Positions 1-10,287 of a DNA stretch of 64,000 nt are shown here, one piece after another (within the stretch, counting starts at the first letter, position 1; each line of letters opens with the position of its first letter). The translations under genes and the position numbers were made by a program. The notes beneath the pieces were generated by a model that was not told the DNA's origin, searched no databases, and saw only the letters and a list, made by a program, of their open reading frames with translations. Location of the stretch: assembly GCA_022539475.1 (NCBI GenBank), contig VCMS01000006.1, forward strand, positions 202,504 to 266,503, written 5' to 3'. Origin of the DNA: Gracilaria domingensis (lineage: Eukaryota; Rhodophyta; Florideophyceae; Gracilariales; Gracilariaceae).

Positions 1-304
1 CGACTAGACGCACCCGCTTCGTTTGATCGCCCTTGCGCATGATACTGTACTGCTCCGGCCTCCCGTCACTGTCATCCGTTGTGTTTGCGCCACCCGGTCA
101 TCGTAAGCCGTTTTTTCCCCGTCCGCGCCGATAAAACCGCGTGCATCTTTCAGATTTGTTCTTCCATCGCACCACAGCTGCCGTACTTCGTCACATCCTT
201 AAAGTCGCTGCTTGCCACCAGAGCCTTGTCCGTGTTCGCAACGCGCTCGCACGCCGCCGTGCGTCTGGCGCTGTCCTCGTTCTCGTCGCCGACGGCCGCT
301 TCTC
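1..304. other. Upstream region of the GT2 gene
   Basis: About 300 bases, moderately GC-rich, ahead of the first ATG of the cellulose-synthase-like gene. The reading frame stays open without an ATG from about position 212. I see no separate gene; this is probably promoter and 5' leader. Confidence 0.4.
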
Positions 305-2671
305 ATGTGTTCCGACAAGCAAGCGGAGCGTGAAAAGCGCCGTCGACTCCTCTATGCTGGCGGCGGATGTGGCGGTGCAAAACCCGTTTTGCCCTCGCAC
401 TACGCCGAGTGGAGCCCTGGAATGCCTGCGCACTGGACTGAGCAGACTCGCTTTGTCAAGTGGCGATGCATTCTATCGCGTGTCTTCGCGGTGGTTCAGA
501 TGGCCGCCGCAGTCGCTTACATCCAGTTCCGTTTTCGCTTCACTATTGCCGTCTTTGATCGCAGCCAGACCATCGCGTATCGTATCTACCAGTACGGCTT
601 CTTCGCCTTTGAGCTCGTCACCGTGTTCGCCGTTGTGTTTCGTTTGGTTGAGATTTGGAATGTCACATCACGAAACTGCATCGATTTTAAGAACATTCCC
701 AACGGTATGATTGCGCCTCGCTTTACGCACTCGCCGAGAGCTCGAGTTCCGGCACGATATTCAAACTACCCTTCGGTCGGCATTTTTATTCCGTGCTACA
801 ACGAAGAGGTCGATCTCGTGCTGGAGACCATCCTGGGCGCGCTTCACGTCGACTACCCCTCCGAACTACTAACTGTATATCTGTGTGATGATGGTAAGGA
901 TCCGCTCAAGAGAAACATGGTCTCTCAACTACGGAAGCAATACAAGAATGTACATTATGTTATTCGCCCTCATCATGCTCACGCAAAAGCTGGAAATCTT
1001 AACTATTCTCTTCAAAGAACTACCACTCACTTGGTTGTAACTCTTGACGCTGACTTTGTTGCACGACCTAATCTTTTGCAACGGCTTATCCCGTATTACT
1101 TTGTGTGGAATGAACAGACTGCTCTGTACGAGTTCAATGAAACTCTGGCAGTGGTACAGACACCTCAACATTTTCGAAATCTTTCTCCTTATGACAGTGA
1201 TCCGCTGGATCAACGTTCAACCTTTTTTGCCGAACTTGTTTTACCCGGCAAGGATTGGTTTAATAGTTCTACAATGATTGGAACCACAAATCTTCTTAAC
1301 AGGCAAGCCTTACAGAAAGCAAATTATTACCCGTATCATTCTATCACCGAGGATACTGCAATGTCGCTCATGTTCCATAGTTTGGGATATCGCACGTATT
1401 ATGTGAACGAATCGTTGGCAACTGGACTGGCGACCACCTCGCTGTGGAGCAATTTGCGACAAAGAGCAAGATGGCTCAAGGGAGATTGGCAAATATTATT
1501 TTCTTCCAAAGGACCACTAACGGCGCGTGGTCTTTCTTTTGTGCAGCGATTTTTGTATATGCACATGACGTATGTACGATTCATATCTGTGGTTCATTTG
1601 TTATACGATATCGCCGCGGTTTTGCTGCTGGTTGGTGGCATTTCTCCGCTGGACTCACCAAATCCGATACAATTCATCATCTACATCAGTGTATTCTTCC
1701 TCACAAGTCTGATTCAGCGATCTATTGTGACCATGGGCGGCATGGGATTGCGAAAGTCAGAGTCGGGATCAGTAGCTTTTGAAGCGATTTTTCGATATAC
1801 CACGGTCAAGGGCCTTTTCATCGCGCTGTTCAGAGGCAAGAACCTGGCTTTCAAAGTTACTGAGAAGGCGGCCACCAAGAAGAAGAGAAGAAAGAAGGGC
1901 AAGGAGGAGTGCGACGAAGAGGCTGGTGACGTGGAAGAAGAGGACAGGAGGAGCGGAGAGAAATTTGAGCAACACGCAAGAATGACAATGCTGGGGCGCT
2001 CGGGGCCGGACGAACCGGGCCACGGAATGGTGGGCGAGAGTGAGATTGACGATGAAAACATTGACTCAGTGGTAGTGGAGATTGATTCGAGCTCGCCCTC
2101 CGGTGAAAGCAGTGATCAACGCAGCGCTTATAGCACTGGCAATGAGTACGACAGTTCGACAACCATGTCCGCAGACGACGATGGACGCACGTACAAAAAG
2201 TTCGTGCGGGCCAAAACAGCGGAAGAGCGGACAGAAAGGCGGCAAGAGATCCGAAAGAACCTGAAACGCATCTGGTTCAACGTGGTGATGGCGATTGTGC
2301 TAGCATTCTCGATTGTGTGGGGTATTGTGAACCCGCCGAAACAAATCGCGGGCGACGTGGACGGAGTGACGGTGTTCAGGAACCCGGACATCTTCCCCAT
2401 GGCGATGGCGCTTGGGTTTGCCATGGCGAACTTGCTGCCCCATCTGCTTGCGATGTACCTGTGCTTCATTCCGTACGTGACGGGATGGGTGATGTCGGAC
2501 CTTGTGCACGGGCGGTGTGACCAGTACGCAATACACCCGCGAACGGGCAAGTTGTTTGTGCCGTGGTCGTTCATCGTGCTGCTGGATGCGGCGAAGGGCG
2601 TGTTGATCCTGGGGTCGATGGCGTTTCTGCTGGTGTATACGTTGGTGGACGAGCGCAACGCTGGCAGCTGA
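305..2671 (+). CDS. Cellulose-synthase-like family 2 glycosyltransferase
   Basis: Membrane processive beta-glycosyltransferase (GT2), predicted to polymerise a beta-linked glucan or related polysaccharide from a nucleotide sugar at the plasma membrane or Golgi. Start chosen at the first ATG of the open frame; the product is 788 residues. After two N-terminal membrane segments comes the catalytic domain. It has all hallmark motifs: DD (codons at 887-892), DAD (1046-1054), TED (ending 1354) and QRARW (1460-1474), matching the D, DxD, TED, QxxRW signature of bacterial and red algal cellulose synthases. Several membrane segments follow. Between them lies a loop of roughly 140 residues (about 1860-2260), first Lys/Arg-rich, then Glu/Asp- and Ser-rich, probably cytosolic; it is not a standard part of the family. 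No PilZ domain or plant RING finger is seen. Intronless as read. The exact polymer made cannot be told from sequence. Confidence 0.88.
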   Translation: MCSDKQAEREKRRRLLYAGGGCGGAKPVLPSHYAEWSPGMPAHWTEQTRFVKWRCILSRVFAVVQMAAAVAYIQFRFRFTIAVFDRSQTIAYRIYQYGFFAFELVTVFAVVFRLVEIWNVTSRNCIDFKNIPNGMIAPRFTHSPRARVPARYSNYPSVGIFIPCYNEEVDLVLETILGALHVDYPSELLTVYLCDDGKDPLKRNMVSQLRKQYKNVHYVIRPHHAHAKAGNLNYSLQRTTTHLVVTLDADFVARPNLLQRLIPYYFVWNEQTALYEFNETLAVVQTPQHFRNLSPYDSDPLDQRSTFFAELVLPGKDWFNSSTMIGTTNLLNRQALQKANYYPYHSITEDTAMSLMFHSLGYRTYYVNESLATGLATTSLWSNLRQRARWLKGDWQILFSSKGPLTARGLSFVQRFLYMHMTYVRFISVVHLLYDIAAVLLLVGGISPLDSPNPIQFIIYISVFFLTSLIQRSIVTMGGMGLRKSESGSVAFEAIFRYTTVKGLFIALFRGKNLAFKVTEKAATKKKRRKKGKEECDEEAGDVEEEDRRSGEKFEQHARMTMLGRSGPDEPGHGMVGESEIDDENIDSVVVEIDSSSPSGESSDQRSAYSTGNEYDSSTTMSADDDGRTYKKFVRAKTAEERTERRQEIRKNLKRIWFNVVMAIVLAFSIVWGIVNPPKQIAGDVDGVTVFRNPDIFPMAMALGFAMANLLPHLLAMYLCFIPYVTGWVMSDLVHGRCDQYAIHPRTGKLFVPWSFIVLLDAAKGVLILGSMAFLLVYTLVDERNAGS

Positions 2672-3439
2672 TCCATGGAAGCATGAATGTCAGTCGCGTC
2701 TGTTGGGGGGGGGGGTGGGGTGGAGTGGGGTGGGGGATGGTGAACGTTTGCAAACATGTAATTTTTTTGGGTAGACGTTGGGCCGTTGCGGGGGGGGGGT
2801 GTTCGGCGAATAAACGCGCTGCTACCTTTTTTTTTGGAAGTTTGGAGGAAGTTTGGGAAGGGCACGTTTTGATAGCGCTGCGGCGACAAGTGAATTCCAC
2901 ACGCGCGGCGACCTTCACCACGTGGTGCAAAACGACGCGCTGTGCTGCTCGCGCGCCGCGGCGCGTCCCGCGCCCAACGTCTACGCCGACGCGCCGCGCA
3001 TTGCTGGCGTGCGCCATGCGTTCCCATTTTGCCACGTGTTGCCCCCCGTCGAGTTTCTGCGCCCGCGCGCCCAGCGCCCGCCGCGCCGCGTGCCGTGCCC
3101 GTATTTGGACGCCGCCGTCGCCGCCTCCTGCTCGCCCCGCGCGACGACGCCCCGTTTGTAAAACGTGCCTTCTTCGTGCGCCGACGGGACTTGCTTCGGT
3201 GTGCGCGCCTGATTTGCGTGCCGTGAGCGCCCTTTTTTTCGGACACCTCGCTGGCGCGCTGCTACTTGTAGCGGCGGCGCTTTTCTGACTGACGGGTGTG
3301 TGCCGCCAAACCGGTGTCGCTACCTTTTCGATTTGACTGTTGGTGCTCCGCGGATTGCTGTTTGCCCACGTATTGCCTCCTCTCTCTTTGCTGCTGTTTC
3401 TGTGTTTGTGTTGTGTTGTGTTGTGCTGTGTTGTGTTGC
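2672..3439. other. Intergenic, with G-runs
   Basis: The first 150 bases contain two long G-runs (about 2705-2738 and 2789-2799), able to form G-quadruplexes on the plus strand. From about 2930 the sequence becomes very GC-rich with many CG dinucleotides, like the other promoters in this window, and then T/G-rich just before the SOD start. No convincing gene. Confidence 0.5.
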
Positions 3440-4102
3440 ATGATGATTCGTCTTGTGTGCAGCTGGGTGTGGATGTGCGTGCTGTTTCAGGCTGTGGTGT
3501 GCTCACAGGCGTCGCCGTCGTCGCCATCCTCGCCCGGTCGGCTTCGAGCCGTGGCTCGGCAGTCAGTGCCCAAGTTTTCCGAGCAAACGTGCTCGTCACT
3601 GCCGTCGCTGATCTGTAATGTGCAGCCCACGGCCGGAAACAACGTGCGTGGTACCGTGTACTTCACGCCCGCATTCGTGCCACGCTCAAGTGATTCGGAT
3701 CAGTTTGCGTGCTTCACACGCGTCACGGCGTCTGTGTCGGGCTTGACAGGACCTTTGCACGGATTTCACATCCATACGTACGGCGATCTTTCCGAGGACG
3801 ATGGCTCTTCTACAGGTGGACATTTCACAAACCCGGCTGGAGACGATATCCGGCACGGGCTTCCGGACGATGAGGTGCGCCATTGGGGCGATTTTGGAAA
3901 CCTGGAGGTGGGCGAGGACGGCATTGCCGAGTACGACCGCGTGGACGATGTGATCCGTCTGGGGGGCATTGTTGGACGCGCGATTACCATCCACGCCGAG
4001 AACGACAAGGGCGTGGATGAACAACCGTCCGGCGCGTCGGGCTCGAGAGTGGGCTACTGCGTAATTGGCTTCTCGAACCCGGAAGTGCAGTCGTCGGCGT
4101 GA
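3440..4102 (+). CDS. Secreted Cu/Zn superoxide dismutase
   Basis: Converts superoxide to hydrogen peroxide and oxygen. The mature part shows the family's metal site: GFHIHTYGD (two copper-ligand histidines, about residues 110 and 112), GGHFTNP, a GDFGNL segment (family GDLGNL) and a later ITIHAEND histidine, plus the C-terminal GASGSR..C signature containing the substrate-guiding arginine. The start is set at one of two adjacent ATGs (3440 or 3443), because from there the protein begins with a classic signal peptide (hydrophobic stretch ending near VVCSQA). The same frame is open further upstream but is only Cys-rich low-complexity translation. The enzyme therefore probably enters the secretory pathway and acts outside the cell or in an endomembrane compartment. 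About 220 residues, longer than the cytosolic enzyme because of the signal and a Ser/Pro-rich linker. Confidence 0.9.
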   Translation: MMIRLVCSWVWMCVLFQAVVCSQASPSSPSSPGRLRAVARQSVPKFSEQTCSSLPSLICNVQPTAGNNVRGTVYFTPAFVPRSSDSDQFACFTRVTASVSGLTGPLHGFHIHTYGDLSEDDGSSTGGHFTNPAGDDIRHGLPDDEVRHWGDFGNLEVGEDGIAEYDRVDDVIRLGGIVGRAITIHAENDKGVDEQPSGASGSRVGYCVIGFSNPEVQSSA

Positions 4103-4130
4103 GCGCGTGAGCGCGTGAGCGCGTGAGCGC
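4099..4130 (+). repeat. Tandem 8-mer GTGAGCGC, four copies
   Basis: A perfect four-copy array of GTGAGCGC overlaps the SOD stop codon and runs into the 3' flank. Simple tandem repeat; no function inferred. Confidence 0.85.
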
Positions 4131-4751
4131 GGCTGTTGCGCCCCGCGTTAGCGAACGCGGCGGCTGTTTAGTGCCATTTTCCCCTTGAGCGCGCCTTGTG
4201 ATCATTTTGCGTTGCGTGTTGCGTGTTGATTTTCGAACATGGAGCGTTGACTAATTAAAGCAACAACGCCGCCGCCGTGCTGTGCGGCTGTGCGGCTGTG
4301 CGGCTGCGCGGCGGCGCTGCTGACGGTGACGGCTTGTTTGGCTGGCGCGGCCTCCGCGCCGGCGTGTGCCGTTGGTACGTACGCACGTACGTGTGTTTGT
4401 ATGTATGCTGCGCGCTCACTTGGCGCGCGCTTGCGCGTGCTTCGACGCGCGCGTTTTGCTGACACGCGACGGCGGGGACCGCATCACAGTCAATGTTTTA
4501 TTGATGTGCGCCACGTGCGGCCGCGCCGTGCGCGCCGGGCGCGCGCAAAACGTTTCCCGCGCAGCCGGCGCAGCTAACTGGCGCCGTCGAGCGCCACGCG
4601 CACGCGTGCACACGCGCACACGTGCGCGCGCGCTGGCGCGCTGGGCGCGCCGCGGCGCGCGCTGTAATAAAACACAAGCGCGCGGTGACGCGCGCGCGGG
4701 TGGGACGCCGACTCTGCGCCGCAGAAGTGAGACGCGACGCGGAGCAAAAGG
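4103..4751. other. GC-rich intergenic region
   Basis: Very CG-rich, with alternating purine-pyrimidine stretches (for example GTACGTACGCACGTACGTG near 4375-4392, and CG runs near 4610-4670). No coding signal. Probably the SOD 3' flank and the promoter of the tubulin cofactor gene. Confidence 0.5.
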
Positions 4752-5591
4752 ATGAGCGGCGCGCCGTACGAGACGCCCACCACGCTGGCGGAGGTGCGCG
4801 ACTACGTGCTGCGCGAGACGCGCGGCGCCGTCCGGTCGGAGGACACGCTGCTGCTCAACGTGCGCCACTCCAACCTCAAGCACACGCGCCTGGCCGAGCT
4901 GCGCTTCAACCGCCACGCGTCCGTCGCCGACGTCAAGCGCCGCCTCCACCTGCACACCGGCACGGCCGTCGCCAGCATGCAGCTGCTCCTGCTGGCCGAC
5001 GACGGCCAGGTCAAGCGCAAGCTCGTGCGCGACGACCTCACGCTGGCGCAGCTGCGCGTCGCCTCGGGCGACAGCCTGCTCGTCGTGGACGACGATCCGT
5101 TTTCGGTCAGCGCCAACGGCGCCATTGAGGACGTGTCGCAGGTGCGCAAGTACGAGATGTCGGACGACGCGTACGACAAAAAGCCCAATTCGTACCGCCG
5201 CTTCAAGCAGCACATGCGGAAGACGCAGCCGCTGTGGAGCATGTCGTCCGAGTTGCGCAAGAAGCAGCCGCAGTTTGCCGCCGACTACGCGGCGGAGGCG
5301 CCGCGCGTCCACGTGGGCAACCGTGTCATGGTGTCGCCGGGCGAGAAGAGGGGCGAGGTGCGCTTCGTCGGCTGCGCGTTGGACGCGCTGCCGGAAGGCT
5401 GGTGGGTCGGCGTCTGCTACGACGAGCCCGTCGGAAAGAATGATGGCATGGTCAAGGGCGTGCGCTACTTTGAATGTGACCCTAACTATGGCGGCCTGGT
5501 ACGCCCTTCCTCCGTGCAGGTGGGGCACTTTCCGCCTTTGGATGACTTCGAAGTAGATGCTGATGAGGATGGCAGCGAGGACGAAATCTGA
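4752..5591 (+). CDS. TBCB: Tubulin-folding cofactor B
   Basis: Cytosolic chaperone that works with cofactor E to handle alpha-tubulin during tubulin heterodimer assembly and disassembly. 279 residues, the usual family length. The N-terminal half is a ubiquitin-like domain (about residues 30-115). The C-terminal half is a CAP-Gly domain (about residues 185-265) with the GWWVGVCYDEPVGKNDG signature including the GKNDG core. The protein ends in an acidic tail with the last residues DEI, the short C-terminal motif known in this family to contact CAP-Gly or cofactor E partners. Starts at an ATG just after a GC-rich promoter. Intronless. Strong assignment by domain order and motif. Confidence 0.95.
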   Translation: MSGAPYETPTTLAEVRDYVLRETRGAVRSEDTLLLNVRHSNLKHTRLAELRFNRHASVADVKRRLHLHTGTAVASMQLLLLADDGQVKRKLVRDDLTLAQLRVASGDSLLVVDDDPFSVSANGAIEDVSQVRKYEMSDDAYDKKPNSYRRFKQHMRKTQPLWSMSSELRKKQPQFAADYAAEAPRVHVGNRVMVSPGEKRGEVRFVGCALDALPEGWWVGVCYDEPVGKNDGMVKGVRYFECDPNYGGLVRPSSVQVGHFPPLDDFEVDADEDGSEDEI

Positions 5592-6372
5592 GAGCGTGTC
5601 TTGCTCGTGTAACATGTGGCTGCTGCAGAATGCTATCCATATGTATCTGGTTGATTGACCGCTTTACCTAACTTGTATTTGTCGTTTCTGGCTGCGTGCA
5701 ACCGCGCTGCATGGCGTGGCAGGTGGACAATGCCCTTTGCTGTCTCATTCACGTTGATCACCACCAAGCGCATCGCTCGATGGGCGCTGTGCGTTCCATG
5801 GACAGTGATCTGCGAATCGCTCCGCACCATCCAATGCTAGCTTTACGCGGCTCCCTAGAGTGCCGGTGGCACGGACACGGACGACTTGTCCGGCGCCTTT
5901 TGCGACAGAACGTCATCGCCCGATTTTCGCCGCGCAATCGGCGCGCCCCTCGCGGCGGAGGCGCTGTTGAGCGAGCCGCGCAGCGCGCGGGAGCGGACAC
6001 GTTGGGTGGAAGAGGTTTGCGAGAGACGCGCGCTTACATATCATTCTCGGGATCCGGCGCGACCGCACGAAGACGCGCAGGGAAGGCGGGCGCGGCTTGC
6101 GCCGTGCGTTGCCGTATCTAAACGGCGACGCGTAAATGGCTGCGTGCAGACACAAGTGCACCAATTGGCGCGCGCGTCGCTGCGCTGATCGCGTGCCATT
6201 TTGTGATTTGCCTTTTTGAGAGACGATTGTTCGGCGTGGCCGGGTGCGTTTATCTTCATTGCCGGGGGCGACCACCCCCCGCTCCCCAAGGTTGCCGAGG
6301 TTGTCGGCCGTTGCCGGCGTTCGCTGAGATTGCTGCCCTCACTCTTGTTTGCTGCGGCGTGTCGTTGGCGCT
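5592..6372. other. Intergenic region
   Basis: No convincing gene. The second half is GC-rich, in line with a promoter for the membrane-protein gene that follows. Confidence 0.4.
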
Positions 6373-7020
6373 ATGGCGGTGGTGGATGCGGTTCCGGATG
6401 CGTATGCGGCGTCGCCCGGCCATATGCTCTACATTCCTGCCGGCTTGCTCATGTTGTTCTTCGGCGGTTTTCTGGTCAAGGCTTCGCTGTGTGTCATCTC
6501 TTGTGTATTGGTTTCGCGCTTTGTTTACTCTTTGGTCGAGGCGGTGCAGCTTGAGCCTTTGTGTGTGGTTATCACTGTTGCATTGGCGGCTGTTGTCACT
6601 TTCTTGCTGGTGTTGGAGGCGTGTGAACAAGGGCCCGACTTTGCTACCGGCGTTGTGCTAGGTGCCTGTCTGGCGCTCACGTTCTATCCGGCGCCCGTAC
6701 TTTCTATCCTGTTGTCTGTGATTGTACTTTCAGCCGCGTTCGGACTGGTCTTTGCGTTGGTTCCGAAGGAGGTGGGCATCTTTATTACCAGCTATGGAGG
6801 TGCCTATATGATTTTTTATGGAATGGAGCTGATTGATAGCGATGTGTTTGAAGGCTCAAAACTTGTCCCCGAGTTTGTCAAGTCGGACAACATCGACATG
6901 TGGTTTTCTGTGCTCAGTTTCCTCGTCGTTGGCTTGTTGGGCTGCTGCGTCCAACTTATTCTCGTTAGCGGACAAGCACAACCTGCTTATTCACGCTCAC
7001 ACTATATCGAAATTCCTTAG
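6373..7020 (+). CDS. Multi-span membrane protein, TMEM198/DUF4203-like
   Basis: A 215-residue hydrophobic protein with about six or seven membrane segments after a short N-terminus. Start placed at the ATG of MAVVDAVPDAY; an upstream in-frame start is possible. The pattern of a first segment with a GG...FLVK turn, paired helices, then ITSYGGAYMIFYGMELID near the C-terminus resembles the TMEM198/DUF4203 family, where a conserved Ser-x-x-Gly-Ala-Tyr helix occurs. Family function is poorly known (a vertebrate member promotes Wnt receptor signalling), so no role is inferred. The tail has a Tyr-rich end (YSRSHYIEIP). The family call is moderate; that it is a real membrane protein gene is likely. 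Confidence 0.6.
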   Translation: MAVVDAVPDAYAASPGHMLYIPAGLLMLFFGGFLVKASLCVISCVLVSRFVYSLVEAVQLEPLCVVITVALAAVVTFLLVLEACEQGPDFATGVVLGACLALTFYPAPVLSILLSVIVLSAAFGLVFALVPKEVGIFITSYGGAYMIFYGMELIDSDVFEGSKLVPEFVKSDNIDMWFSVLSFLVVGLLGCCVQLILVSGQAQPAYSRSHYIEIP

Positions 7021-9168
7021 CGAAGCTTGTTTTCTTTTTCCCTCTCAGTATGATACTGTGTACATAGCTTGTGTCTCTTATGTATGTTGTCTGATTGCAT
7101 TTGAGTTCACCGACGATGATGTCGTTCGATTTCGACGCGTGCCCTGCGCCTTTGTGTCGTTTGCTTCCTTTCCCGTGTTTTTTGATCGTCTGCACGGCAT
7201 GACCTCTATTGACTTGTATATAATTCGAAAGGAATCTCATTCGCTCTTGGTCTACGTGGGCTGTGCTCATCCTCTCGTTTTTTCTGTTCCGCGCTATGCC
7301 CACTCTCCATCATCCTCTATTTTCCCTTTTCCGTGCGGGCGACGAACCAGCGTTGCCCGTTCTCATTTCGTTGGGCTATGAACCCGGTGTTGATCCGGCG
7401 GACACGTCGCTTCTGACGTTTCACATGATGCCCCCCGCCACTGCCAAAATGTAATCAGTGTCACCGCTAGTGCAGGCATCTCGTTTGTTGCGGGACATAT
7501 CATCATGATAATGAATCGCACAACAAACAATCTGCTTTTTGCAGACCGACAGTAGGACAGCATCGGTGATCAACCCATATCTCGCTGCCAGCTAAGCAAG
7601 ACAGAAGTGTAAGTACAGTATAATCCCAATACTTGTATCATTTTGTATCCTGAGAGCCTTGTGCGGAGCATCACGTACCCTTCCATTCGAAAGGCGTCGA
7701 GAAAAGCACGACACTATCGTACAGGCTGGGGCAGAATTTCTGAAGCGGGTCGATGAGTGACTGTTGAGTTACAGAACTCCGGTGTTCATGAGGTTTATAC
7801 TCAGATTGAGCTCAGAAGGTAGCAGTACCATTACCGTATCCCTCGTGCGCTGCTTCAAGATTATTTGAGGGGCGGGAAGAAGGTTTGTCCGGAGAACCCT
7901 CCTGTGCTTAAAACATATTCGTCAAACACACTGCGTTGTAGTCGGCGAATGATACGGGTGAGGAATATCTTGTGAAGGACTCTTCTCGATTGCGAGAGCC
8001 GATCATGTGATAAAATGAGTAGAACCATGACTATCGTTAGCAAGGCTTCGGCGAGACGGTTCTCATTCAGACTCTCGCGACCTCAGTAAGTTGTGGTACC
8101 AAGTCAACCTGCCCAAACAGCAATGAGCTTAATATTCATGGGCGATCATCATAATTGTAATTCTCGAACAGGGTTGAGTATCGGAGTTGACTCGAACTCC
8201 TGTGAGCGATGGAGCGCGTTTCAGCAAGGACGGCGTCTTGACGAATTCACAAAGGAGGACGTGGTATGCCTCTCCAGTCATCGTCGTAGAACGGATGTAA
8301 TTACCGATCGCAGCAAGACTGCTCCTGGAATGGACTCCTGGACTTATCAAATGTTCACAAGCCAGCATTTCTTCTTGTGTCAAGATACGGCAGGAAAAAA
8401 GGCGAGATGCCTTTTGGGCTCATGTTTCTGGTGACGAATAATAGAATTGTCTTGGTGGACCGATGGACTACTTCAGGGTAATACAATTGTTTTCCCTGGC
8501 TGCAGCCAACGAACAGAAGACCTAACAGAGTTGAAACTTCATGCGTCTCGAGTCTATATATGGCTGGAGAGAAATCAAAAAGAATGGCCAAGCATGCGAA
8601 GCCGGCAGTTCTCCAGATGGCCGGTTTATGAGCCGAACGCCACGAGCTAACCTTCTTTATGAGGCGCTCACCGCTTATGAGCACACACAAGTGTCTATTC
8701 TCGGAGGACAAGTTTTGTCAACTGTGAGGTCACGAGGTTCAAATCTGAGCTGCTTCAATCGAGGCGTGGTACGTGTAGAGAGCATATATGGTAGAGAGAA
8801 TCGAGTAAAAACTAGCTTCAAACATAATCATCTTGCGCACTGTCTGATCCTGAGCGTAGAACAATGGTCGCACAAACGCTTTGCAGCAACGCACACGCAA
8901 ACTGTAACAATTGCCAGCCTCTCGCGAGAGCTTGTTCCACTATGCTACCCCTGTAACTACGTAGGCACGCCATGCTCTGTACAATAATCTTAAAATGGCG
9001 CAGCCTTCTCATCCGTTTCGAAAGGTATTTGGTGAGGACCGTTTCACAAGATAACCCGCTCTACATCAACATCGTCCCACCGTCCCAATCCGCTTCCGTT
9101 GCTCACCTTTCAGATTGCAAACATCCTTGCCAACCACCATCCTTGGTCAATACTTAGGGCAGTACATC
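7021..9168. other. Long intergenic region
   Basis: About 2.1 kb of unremarkable base composition with only short, unconvincing reading frames. I see no RNA gene, repeat array or transposon end here. An ATG-led short stretch (8994-9023) followed by a possible splice donor, and a TTTCAG acceptor near 9113, might mark a small split gene, but I could not join them into a reading frame with confidence. Confidence 0.35.
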
Positions 9169-9459
9169 ATGAGATGCTTTTCTCAAGCGGAACAAGAGAC
9201 CTCCGACCATATCGATCGGGAAAGCTTCACTATGAACGAAGCCGCAAACGCCTTGAAGGATATTCTGGAAGCAAGCAGTCCCATTCGTAAGCGCGAATTT
9301 GTTGTATTCGATATCATTGGTCGTGGGGAACTCAAATTCGAATCAAGCGAGGTTCAACGGAAAAATTCCGTGAAGTCCTTGTTCATCGGTACGAGACGGA
9401 TGTCTGAGAACTTATCAAGGGTTTTCAAACGCGGCGGTACCGAAACCGCTTCCGAATGA
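9169..9459 (+). CDS. Possible small protein gene, unknown
   Basis: A 96-residue ATG-led frame; the same frame is open upstream to about 9115. Composition is protein-like and mixed-charge, with a middle segment REFVVFDIIGRGELKFESSE and a basic C-terminus. No family recognised. A pyrimidine-rich TTTCAG acceptor lies just upstream (about 9107-9113), so it could be the second exon of a split gene. It could also be chance. Confidence 0.3.
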   Translation: MRCFSQAEQETSDHIDRESFTMNEAANALKDILEASSPIRKREFVVFDIIGRGELKFESSEVQRKNSVKSLFIGTRRMSENLSRVFKRGGTETASE

Positions 9460-10287
9460 AGATGACTGGTATATGTTGTGCTTGACGCACAATTCGTATT
9501 GTTTTGTGTCATTCGAAGCTCAATGTTTCTCGAGTATCTATATATGTTCTGCAGTCCGAACTGCGCCTTGCTTAGTCTCTTGTAAACTCACACAGCTTTG
9601 ACCATTCTTTTTCGGACATCTTTAGAACATGTGCAAACGAGACCCTAGTCTGAAATACACACTTCCATTCAGTGGATTGAGCACCACATGCTCTCTTCAC
9701 CTAGAAGACTTGCGGAGGCTATTTTACTACAGCAGCTCCGAGCACGATGGGTGTAGAACTCAGGCCCAGCTCCTCAGGACGCTTCGCAACGTTTTGGGCA
9801 TCAAAATTATATGTTGTGTTGTTACCTGAAACACAATGATCTGAGAACGAACGGATTACTCAGTGGTATACAACGGTAAAGGTATAATGGTAGTACTACC
9901 GGTACCATCGTACGACATCTAGTTATGATTACCCATAAATGGACGAGAGGGAAAGAGAGATCGTACCTCGTCTTCACGTGAAGGATCAGCTTTTGCACCG
10001 ACGGCACTAGATAAGCAAAATCCCCAATGCGAAACCGGCATTTTCCGCATTTTGAGCATTGCCTGGCTCGAGAAGACGGACACCGATCTCACTCGAACCG
10101 ATACATTCGACGGTGGCTAACATACTTGGCGTTCAGACCATTTGCTTGTCCTTCGACTTTTGCACTTTACGCGCACTTGTGCGCTGGGCTGAGGGCTTGT
10201 TCCAAGCAGGCGTTCAGCGCTGGGGCCTCTCAAATTCGCAAAAGAACGCCGTATCGTCTTCGCAACGCTTCCGATCCCACGGCCATC
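9460..10287. other. Intergenic region
   Basis: No gene seen. The in-frame extension upstream of the PSMG3-like ATG, from about 10027, lacks family similarity and is probably leader. Confidence 0.35.

Noticed and set aside
2128-3246. 372-codon minus-strand frame over the end of the GT2 gene
   Set aside because: Low-complexity Arg/Pro/Ala translation antisense to the gene and its GC-rich flank.
4416-5615. 399-codon minus-strand frame opposite TBCB
   Set aside because: It mirrors the GC-rich coding strand of a clear TBCB gene; His/Arg/Ala-rich and without family similarity.
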